A stretch of DNA of 64,000 nucleotides, taken from contig JAWRVZ010000212.1 of NCBI GenBank assembly GCA_037043235.1, positions 186,001 through 250,000 on the forward strand. Direction: 5' to 3'. Shown here one piece after another: positions 56,310-64,000 of the stretch. The translations under genes and the position numbers were made by a program. The notes beneath the pieces were generated by a model. It was not told the origin of the DNA and did not search any database. It saw nothing but the letters and a program-made list of their open reading frames with translations. Position 1 is the first letter of the stretch, and every line of letters begins with the position of its first letter. This DNA is from Rhodeus uyekii (taxonomy: Eukaryota; Chordata; Actinopteri; Cypriniformes; Acheilognathidae).

Positions 56310-58985
56310 GTAATTGGGTCAAAGAGAATAGTCGGTGTTGGAGATGTGGCAGGAGCCATCAAGCAACAGAATGTAATCTGAAGATGCGATGTAAGCAGTG
56401 CAACAGCCGACATCTGCTGTTTCAGTGAAAAGCGCAGCGAGCTCACAGCCGGTACAAAATGCAGATGCTACTACCACTACAAATTCATCTCTGCTGAATA
56501 CCATGAATGAGATTCTCCTCATACTGAAGCCTCTGGCCAGCCGAAAGGTCCTATTGAAGAAAAGTAAAGTAATCCTCCGGAATGGAAAATGCCATTCAAG
56601 ATGATGGCTCCGAAAGAACAATCCTTCTACATAGTGCTGCTCAGAAGCTTGGCCTCAAAGGAAAACCAGAAGATCTACTGCTCCGCACAGCCAGACAGGA
56701 GCTCCAGGTCCTTAATGGTGCAACGGTATCTCCCCACTGTTTCAACCAAAGAAGGTGTTCTCATTAAAGATGCATTTAAAGCTCAGCATCTAAGCTTGGC
56801 TGAACATTCGCATCCAGTCAGAGCCTTGAGGGAGAAATATTCACACTTGAAGAGGCTTCCTTGACACTGTCCATCCTGTGCTACTTATCGGTTCAGACTA
56901 CCCACACCTTATTATTCCAGTGGAACCGGTCCGATTTGGTCCAAAAGGTGGGCATGCTGCCATCAAGACACGACTTGGCTGAACACTGCAGGACCCTTTA
57001 CAGCATCACCTCTTGGAGACAAATGAACAACACTGTTTCTTGACCTCAACTTCATCTCCAGAGACAGATCTCTATAAGCACGTTGAAAGGCTGTGGCAGA
57101 TGGATGGACTACCTTGGCGAAGTGGGAAAAACAACACCAGATCCAGGGAAGACCACGAAGCAATAGCACTCCTTGATGCAAAAACAGTCAGGGTTGAAGT
57201 AGATGGGGTAAAGAGATATGCCACCCCTCTTTTGCGAGTCAAAACCATGCCACAGCTCAATGCTCCTAAAGAGGCAGTGATCTCACAGCTGAGAAGCGAT
57301 TGGCAAAGAACTCAGAACAAGCCGATGCTTACTCAGCAGAGATGCACAGGTTAGAGCAAGCAGGCTATACCGTCAAGCTAAAAGACCAAACAGAAAAGGA
57401 TTATGATTCCTCATGGTACATCCCACATCATATGGTCCATCACAAGAAGAACAGAGTAGTTTTCAATTGCTCATTTCGATATCAGGGCCAAAGTCTCAAC
57501 GAGCTGTTGCTCCCTGGACCAACATTGGGACAGTCTCTACTTGCGGTTTTACTTAGATTCCGGGAATTCTCCATTGCAGTCAGCAGCGACATACGTGGGA
57601 TGTTCCACCAGATCAGGTTGCTCCCAGTAGACAGACCACTGCTACGTTTTCTCAGGAGAGATCTTAAGGTACAAGAACAACCTATCGTTTTTGAGTGGTA
57701 GGTCCTTCCCTTTGGGACCACCTACAGTCCATGTTGTGCAGTGTATGCCCTTCAAAAGCATGTCATTGATCACAGCCAACTAGAAGAAGATATCAGGCAT
57801 TCAGTCCTTGAAGTCCTTTTATGTTGACAATTGTCTACAAAGCTTCACAACAACAGAAGAAGCCAAAAGATTTCTCACAGCCAAACAAATACTCAAGAAT
57901 CTGTACTGGGACTGCTTTGGAACCATCAAATGGACACCATCTCCTACAGGTATCGTCCCATAGAGAGTGCTGAGACCACTATGCGCAACATCTACAGGAC
58001 GCTGGCCAGTCGATATGATCCCCTGGGCTACCTCATTCCATATAACACCAGGGCTAAGCTCAAAGTCCAATGCTTGTGGGAAAAGAAAAGGGACAGGGAT
58101 GATCCAAACCTTCCTCCTGATCTAATACAGACTTGGACAGAGTAGTCGACAGAGTTACCTTTTCTACCACACATTTCCTTTCCAAGGTCTTACAACAGTC
58201 CAGCCAAAGATAAAGCAACAAGTCAGCGAGACATACACGTCTTTTGTGATGCCTCTGAACGGGCATATGGTTCAGTTGCGTACTTAAGGACAGAAGTCCA
58301 TACAGAAGTCCATACCCCGTCTAGAACTCTGTGCTGCACTAACTGGTGCTCAACTGGTCAATGTTGTACATGCTGAATTAACCTTACCTATTCATCACAT
58401 CACATTATGGACTGACTCAACCACAGTCCTTACCTGGCTCAAATCAGAGTCTTGTAGATTCAAGGTCTCTGTCGGCACCCGGGTGGATTCAAGATATTCA
58501 AGACCTTACAGATCACCACACTTGGAGGTTCGTGCCATCCTCCAGTAACCCGGCTGATGACATCGCGCGGGGACAGACCTTGAATAAGCTTGACACAGAC
58601 AGCCGCTGGCATCAGGGACCATTATTCTATAAAAAAACTCTCCCAGTTTATGGCCCGAAATGCCACATTCTTTGGAGGAAAATGGAGATGAGTTGCGAAA
58701 GACAGGTCTGTGCACACCTGCATGCTTCATAACCAGTACCTCAATTCCTGAACTTAATCATTACAAAACTTTCCAAGAGTTGATCGAGTCCACGGCCTCT
58801 CACGGGGCAGCTACGGGCAGCCTGATAGCCAGTGCCTACAGAGGTGCTGAAGTCACTCTTCTACGAAACTCTCAACAACATTCCTTCCCCAAAGAGTCAC
58901 TCATAACAGTTTCTTAAAAGCCTTAGCACCTGAACTTGGCAGTGAGACCCAGCTAATTCGAGTTGGAGGTCGTCTACGTATGGGC
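56310..58985 (+). pseudogene. BEL/Pao gag end and pol remnant (PR-RT-RH)
   Basis: In order: gag zinc-knuckle-like CWRCGRSHQATEC and CKQCNSRH (56335-56420); protease DDGSERTILL (56600-56630); RT N-terminal half with AEHCRTLYSITS and a VDGVKRYATPLL segment (56970-57240); RT palm (WYIPHHMVHHKKNRVVFNCS, SDIRGMFHQIRL; 57410-57620), then a stop at 57699 just before the LPFGTTYSP region; RNase H-like CDASERAYGSVAYL and LWTDSTTVL (58240-58440); and the LAPELGSETQLIRVGGRLRM segment that precedes integrase (58920-58985). Several stops and shifts. Described only; inactive. Confidence 0.8.
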
Positions 58986-60135
58986 AGAGGACGTGACGCA
59001 TGTTTTTTCTGTAATCAAGTGTAAATGTTTACTGAACTGCATTTCTCAACTAAAACAACATATGGCAGTGGGGCATAGAACATCATTTTATTTCAACATT
59101 ATGATTTTGAGCCGTAAAATGTATTTGGTGTTGTTCATATTTCAAGATGAATAGCAAAATCTCCTGCGGTGTGACTGTAACATTGATGACTCATCAAATG
59201 TAAATATTAGTAAAATAAAGCAGATATGTTTGGAGCAGCTAATAAATGCCTTGGCATTATTTTGTATGTATTTGCTTAATTAACTTAAGTTTTCAAAATG
59301 CTAAAAAGTACTAAAATAGTATTTACAGTACATTTAGTTTTGAAACACAAATGCTGTCCTGCAGTGTGACATAGGATATTAGATTTTTGTACTGGCAGTT
59401 ACATGGACAGCCATAGGGGTCTTTTAGTCAACACCCCTACCAGGAAATCCCCCAGATGTTTGGATGTGCTATAGAGGTTAAAAGGTGAATGTTAATCTCT
59501 TATTAATTTGATAAATTTCATAATTTCTGTCAGACCATGAACATGTCCATTTTTTATAGTCCTGTGGTGTGACTGATCTAGTTAAAAAAAAAAATATATA
59601 TATATATATCTATCATATTCAGGTTTAAAACAATGAACTTATTCAGTTACTGTAATGTCCAAGTCTTGTAGAGCAATGACTCAAAATGGCTGCCAAGGTG
59701 AAAAAGTCCTGTGGTGTGACAGCCCGTCCTGTAGTGTGACAATTAAGTCGGATGTCTAGCTAGATTCTCGTCTATTATGTTTGCAATATTAAGCATAAAT
59801 ATATTTTTTGTCTCTATATATATATTAAACAAATATTGTTATTATTATTATTATATATAATATACATATATTATACATATATTAAACATAAATATATATC
59901 GGTCTTCATTATACATAATATACGTATATTATACATATATCTGTCTTCTGTCTGATTTGACGCCTCCAAAATGTTAATTATTCAGAATGTATTGTTCAGT
60001 ATGTTTTTAGTTCAAATTCATACACCAAGTAATAAGATTGTACTGATATGCTGCATTTTCATTAATGTTCAAATAGAAATGCAAATGATTTTGCTTGTTA
60101 CAGAAGTATTCAATAAATTTCACCATAAATGTTCA

Positions 60136-61648
60136 TACACTGTGTGCACAATTATTAGGCAAGTGATTATTTTGACTATATCATCATTTTATCCATAATT
60201 TCCAACTCCAAGCTGTATAAACTTGAATGCTTATTGGATATAATGCATAACAAGTGATGTGTATTTGTGTAACGAGGGATGGAGTGGCCTAAAGAGATCA
60301 ACACCCTGTATCAAGGTGTGCAGAATTATTAGGCAGATTCTTCTCTTCAGGAAAAATGGGCCAAAAAAGAGATTTAACTGACTGAAAAGTAAAAAATTGT
60401 CAAAAGTCTTTCAGAGGGATGCAGCACTCTTGAAATACCTTAGATTTTGGGGCATGAACACAGAACTATCAAACATTTTCTTGCAAATAGTCAACAGGGT
60501 CGCAAAAAACACGTCAAGACGAAAATACACAACTTAATCAGCAAATGTTTGAGAAGAATCAAATATGAGGCTACCAGGAACCCATTATCCTCCAGTGCTG
60601 CCATATTCCACAACTGCAACCTACCTGGAGTGTCAAGAAGTACGAGGTGTTCAGTTCTCAGAGACATGTCCAAGGTAAGAAAGGCTGAAACCCGACCACC
60701 TCTCAACAAGACACACAAGTTGAAACGTCAAGAATGGCCCAAGAAATATCTGAAGACAGTGACGGAGCAGATGGATGGGCCAGTGGTTCATCATTAGTGA
60801 TCACTTACGGACGCAGTGCTCCACTTCAACTCAGGCAGCAAGGTGGTGGTGGGCTACTGGTATGGGCAGGTATTATTAAAGATCAGCTAGTTGGACCTTT
60901 TTCGAGTTGAAAATGGACTCAAAATAAACTCTCAGACCTACTGGCAATATTTAGAAGACACTTTCTTCAAGCAGTGGTACAGGAAAAAGTCTGCATCTTT
61001 CAAGAAGACTGTGATTTTTATGCAAGACAACGCTCCATCACATGCATCAAAGTACTCCACTGTGTGGCTGACCAATAAAGACCTTAAAGATGGAAAAACG
61101 AATGACATGGCCCACTTCTTCACTTGACTTGAACCCTATTGAGAACTTTTGGGGCCTTCTTAAGCAGGAAATTTACAGTGAAGGTAAACTGAACATCTCT
61201 CCGAACATCTCTAGGAGGCTGTGGTTGCGGCTGCACAAAAAGCTGATTGTGACCAGATCAAGAAACTGACTGATTGTCTGAATGGAAGGGTTATGACTGT
61301 TATCGAAAAGAAGAGTGAGGTTTTTTTGTGTGTGTGGAAATTTCAGAAATGTTCATTTGTAAATTGAGTTTGTGTATTATTCTCACTTTAACAGGTGAAA
61401 ATAAACAAGTCAGATGGGAAAATCTTTGTTTTTCATCTAGTTGCATAATAATTCTGCACACTAATAGTTGCCTAATAACAGTGTACATCTAGATATTCTC
61501 TTAAGAAAGCCAAAACTTCACTTTTACTACTTAAATGTTAACATTTGAGGGTTTGTTAACATTTTGGATTGACCAAGAGCACTGTATTTGTACAATAAAA
61601 GTAATCCTCAAAAATACAACTTGCCTAATAATTATGCACACGGTGTAC
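60136..61648 (+). mobile_element. Tc1/mariner-type transposon
   Basis: Ends TACACTGTGTGCACAATTAT and the complement of TACACCGTGTGCATAATTAT, with TTAGGCAAG next to both, in TA context. 1.5 kb, with one decayed transposase gene. Nested inside the AT-rich element. Confidence 0.85.
60356..61310 (+). pseudogene. Tc1/mariner transposase, decayed
   Basis: Starts MGQKRDLT-stop, then after a shift reads HEHRTIKHFLANSQQGRKKH, RNPLSSSAAIFHNCNLPGVS, KAETRPPLNKTHKLKRQEW, KYLKT. The stretch expected to hold the first catalytic Asp is shortened (TVTEQMDGPVVHH). The second Asp is kept in FMQDNAPSHAS, and the Glu region (LEPY-stop-ELLG) is frame-broken. Several stops. Inactive. Confidence 0.8.
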
Positions 61649-62221
61649 AGTGTCTCATTTCGTCCTGTGGTGTGACATCACTTCAAACACAATTAAACGA
61701 CTTTTACTATGTTAACAAGCTTAAATAATTATATGCATTTGAATACATTGCATAATATAACTATATAAAAAATAATAAACATTTTCAAATATTGTTTTCT
61801 CATTTTACACAATATTTCCACTGGAGTGAGTGGTAAAAGATGGCACAAGCAAAGAATATAATCGAAAAACACCTGTGGAAAAAAATATATATGCACAATT
61901 TTAATGATCATTCTTTAAGAATACTTGTTAAACTTAAAGCATACCTGATTTGTATTTGAAATGAATAATATTTAAATGTTTGAATTTTATAGCAACGTCA
62001 TGTCACACCGCAGGACATAATTTGCCTGGCGCTGAGAAAAAAGCTTAATAAATTACATAATGAGGAAAAAAAATCTGCTAACTTCTAACAATTTCAAAAA
62101 CAACAGTATTTGAACTTTACAAATGCATACAATTCTCAAGCAATTTAGAACTTTTTTTGAAAAAAATGTTGTTTCACCCTTATTTGTCATCTGCCCGTAA
62201 ATAGCCCGTACCTGGGGAGGG

Positions 62222-62430
62222 ATGCCATGCATCCAATTGTTCCAATCACACAGCTCATCATAAAAAGTTATGACGCAACACTCCGCCACTCTGGGTATGA
62301 GAAAGTATTCGCAGAACTTCGACGCAAGTACTGGATTCTCCGCAGTACAGAAGCTGTTAAGTGCTTTCAACAATCATGTGTAGAGTGCCAAAAATGGAGA
62401 AAAAAATACAGAAATCCCCAAAATGGGGAT
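62222..62430 (+). pseudogene. BEL/Pao integrase zinc-binding fragment
   Basis: Reads HPIVPITQLIIKSYDATLRH, FAELRRKYWIL, FQQSCVECQKWRKK: the H2C2 domain before a BEL/Pao integrase core. It continues the pol cut at 58985 and stops at about 62430, without the catalytic core. Confidence 0.75.
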
Positions 62431-63419
62431 TAAAATACAAAATTATCAAAAATAACAATTTTGAAGAAAACATTTACCCAGCTTAAAGAAAGTTTCAGAG
62501 TCAGTTGTAGGGACGATTTGGAAATCCATTGCCGCTTGTATATCGTCTTTTCTTTTTCTTATTTTTTACATATATTCTTTTCCTTTTCTTATTTGTACCT
62601 ATATTCTTTTCTTTGTCTTATTTTAACATATTCTTTTCCTTTTTCTTATTTGAATGATTTGTAAAAAGTGATTTATAATCAAGTTAGGGATTTCTATTAG
62701 TTAAATCCTTTCTTTACTTTTCTGTATTTTTCCATTGAGTAAGGATGAATATTGTCAACACTTCTCAACAGATAGAACATGTTATCAGAATGTTTTGGTA
62801 GTCTTTCTGTTGATAGTTGGAGCCTGAGCCGAGTTCAGCCTTGGAGAAGCTGTGTATCTGTGTGTGCATTAATATGGTCAGTATTGGTGAGGGGATTAAC
62901 TGGCACCATAAGGAGACGGAATTACTTGTTGTTCTCGACAAGCCACGTCACTAACCCGTCAACCATGTGATCAACGGAGATATGCTTCAGACTGTCTGCT
63001 CTTGTGTGGAAAATTACTAGTTTTGTTTATCTTTCTTTCTTTGCCAATCAGAATCATTTAAACGTCATCATTGATGTAGTTAGCACCCTCTGTTAGAGTA
63101 TAATTGCTGTAACAATGTTATTGTAAGTGGGGCGGCCTACGAACTCTTTGTGAGACCTGAAGTTTCTGCTGATGAAACTGCAAACTAAACTTCACTAAAA
63201 TTTCTTCTATTGACTGCACTTCTGACTCCTGGTCTTCATTCAACATATCTGGTCCTCGGGTCGGTCTTAACTGTAAATTCCCCATACACTGGTCTCAAAC
63301 CTGATACCACAACTGTCTCTTGATACCCCCTATATCTAGAATTTTCTAACATGATATTAATGTGTCGTGTTTTGTGAGACCACGTCATCAGACCTGAAAG
63401 CACTGGACCTGAAGATGAT
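62431..63419 (-). repeat. ZF10 intron flank, R1 repeat (inverted) and ZF11 3' flank
   Basis: 62432-62505 is the host intron continuing from 56166. 62516-63285 is the inverted flank plus R1 repeat, ending GTAAATTCCCC at 63285. 63287-63340 resembles 10985-11035, and 63340-63419 is the class A 3' flank. No gene. Confidence 0.55.
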
Positions 63420-64000
63420 CTACTTACTGTGATTTTCTTCTTCATGTCTGTGTAGAGAAGCTGATGCAGTGCAGAGATCCTGTTTCTCTCCAGTGTGAAT
63501 CCTCTGATGTATTTTCAGGGATCCTGACCGACTGAATCTCTTGTCGCAGTGTGAACACTTGTATGGTTTCTCTCCAGTGTGAATCCTCTGATGTATTTTC
63601 AGGGATTCTGACCGACTGAATCTCTCGTCACAGTGTGAACACTTGTATGGTTTCTCTCCAGTGTGAATCCTCTCATGTATTTTCAGATTTCCTGAATGAC
63701 TGAATCTCTTGTCACAGTGTGAACACTTGTATGGTTTCTCTCCAGTGTGAATCCTCTTGTGTTTTTTCAGATTTCCTGATCGACTGAATCTCTTGTCACA
63801 GTGTGAACACCTGTATGGTTTCTCTCCAGTGTGAATCCTCTGGTGCACTTTCAAATGTCCAGCTGTAATAAAAGTCTTCTCACACTCAAAGCACATATAA
63901 TTTCTTACACTATTATGTACTTTCTGATGGTCTTTTAAACTTTGCAGCCATGAAAATTTATTTCCACACAAAGAGCATGAATGTGGTTTCTCCTGTGAAT
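63420..64000 (-). CDS. C2H2 zinc-finger protein ZF11, 3' part (6 fingers visible)
   Basis: The frame is open to the window edge (SQEKPHSCSLCGNKFSWLQS at 64000). Six fingers are visible. The first has CGNKF in place of CGKSF. Fingers 3-6 are close copies of each other (FSRSGNLKK, FSHSGNLKI, FSRSESLKI, FSRSGSLKI). Class A tail (HEEENHSK-stop) with GTAAGT donor at 63422-63427 on minus. The leader and start lie right of the window. By type it would feed ZF10 if exons are chained. Confidence 0.88.
   Translation of the reverse strand, partial: SQEKPHSCSLCGNKFSWLQSLKDHQKVHNSVRNYMCFECEKTFITAGHLKVHQRIHTGEKPYRCSHCDKRFSRSGNLKKHKRIHTGEKPYKCSHCDKRFSHSGNLKIHERIHTGEKPYKCSHCDERFSRSESLKIHQRIHTGEKPYKCSHCDKRFSRSGSLKIHQRIHTGEKQDLCTASASLHRHEEENHSK

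Larger units (their letters stand above)
58986..62221. mobile_element. Unclassified AT-rich element with repeated GTCCTG(T/C)GGTGTGAC motif
   Basis: Interrupts BEL/Pao pol between the RVGGRL segment and the integrase zinc-binding region. Motif copies: 59162, 59354, 59564, 59706 and 59727 and 61661 on plus, and an inverted one at 62003-62017. A mariner element (60136-61648) is nested in it; without it the element is about 1.7 kb. No coding frame is recognised. Exact ends are uncertain, so class is not assigned. Confidence 0.5.
56167..62430 (+). mobile_element. Decayed BEL/Pao retrotransposon in the ZF10 intron
   Basis: Inserted within the conserved flank ACTATTAAATAAATTAAATC..GAATTATC..TTACCCAGCTTAAAG (left part to 56166, right part from about 62432). 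Both LTRs and most of gag are missing. Pol is recognisable but full of stops, and it is split by a 3.2-kb insertion at about 58985-62220. Confidence 0.8.

Overview
The window looks like chromosomal DNA of a teleost fish, most likely a cypriniform such as a danionin or carp relative. Reasons: a tandem cluster of fish-type C2H2 zinc-finger (ZF) genes built on a phase-1 'LIEE..NEELSE.EKH' leader; a 5S rRNA-derived SINE of the SINE3 kind; DIRS-type tyrosine-recombinase retroelement remnants; and very many hAT, Tc1/mariner and Harbinger-like elements. No bacterial-style operon or true rRNA/tRNA gene is visible. The species call is inference.

Gene content: all host genes are on the minus strand. 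Ten ZF coding exons are at 2.07-3.56 (ZF1, 16 fingers), 7.74-8.79 (ZF2, 11), 12.73-13.51 (ZF3, 7), 22.85-23.47 (ZF4, 5), 27.58-28.05 (ZF5, 4), 41.03-41.94 (ZF6, 9), 45.80-46.57 (ZF7, 7), 48.43-49.13 (ZF8, 7, truncated copy of ZF6), 55.18-56.04 (ZF10, 8) and 63.42-64.0 kb (ZF11, runs off the window), plus a pseudogene at 54.5-54.9 kb (psi-ZF9). A short upstream coding exon (MKPTEEQR, ends in phase 1) is visible for ZF1, ZF4 and ZF7. Each of these three has a further-upstream CpG-rich promoter with a palindromic CRE (TGACGTCA) and an E2F-like CGCGCCAAA. A fourth intact promoter at 1-130 serves a gene to the left of the window, and a decayed one lies at 31.5-31.7 kb behind ZF5.

How the genes may work together: ZF exons come in two 3'-end classes. 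Class A (ZF3, 4, 7, 10, 11) ends in HEEENHSK-stop with a GTAAGT donor embedded at the stop, in phase 1. Class B (ZF1, 2, 6, psi-9) has no such donor. ZF3, ZF2 and ZF6 have no visible promoter or first coding exon and lie downstream of class A exons. The layout therefore fits transcription units in which ZF exons can be chained in frame (ZF4-ZF3-ZF2 and ZF7-ZF6). This is a hypothesis that RNA data could test.

Between the genes: SINE and LINE remnants (0-1.9 kb); an array of repeats shared by the 6.8-13.6 and 40.1-46.6 kb blocks; a nest of hAT elements with perfect 8-bp target duplications (15.3-20.1 kb) holding a 25-bp minisatellite and a large hairpin; a decayed Gypsy (28.2-31.4 kb); a 5'-truncated LINE with an open reverse-transcriptase frame (32.0-33.8 kb); an LTR-like family ending in TGTAGGGG/CCCCTACA (34.2-36.1 kb and elsewhere); a Tc1 transposon (36.2-37.8 kb); and a decayed BEL/Pao element (56.2-62.4 kb) carrying an odd AT-rich insertion with a repeated GTGTGAC motif and a nested mariner. 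A near-identical 2.1-kb composite duplication at 48.4-50.5 kb interrupts a Harbinger-like element and contains ZF8.
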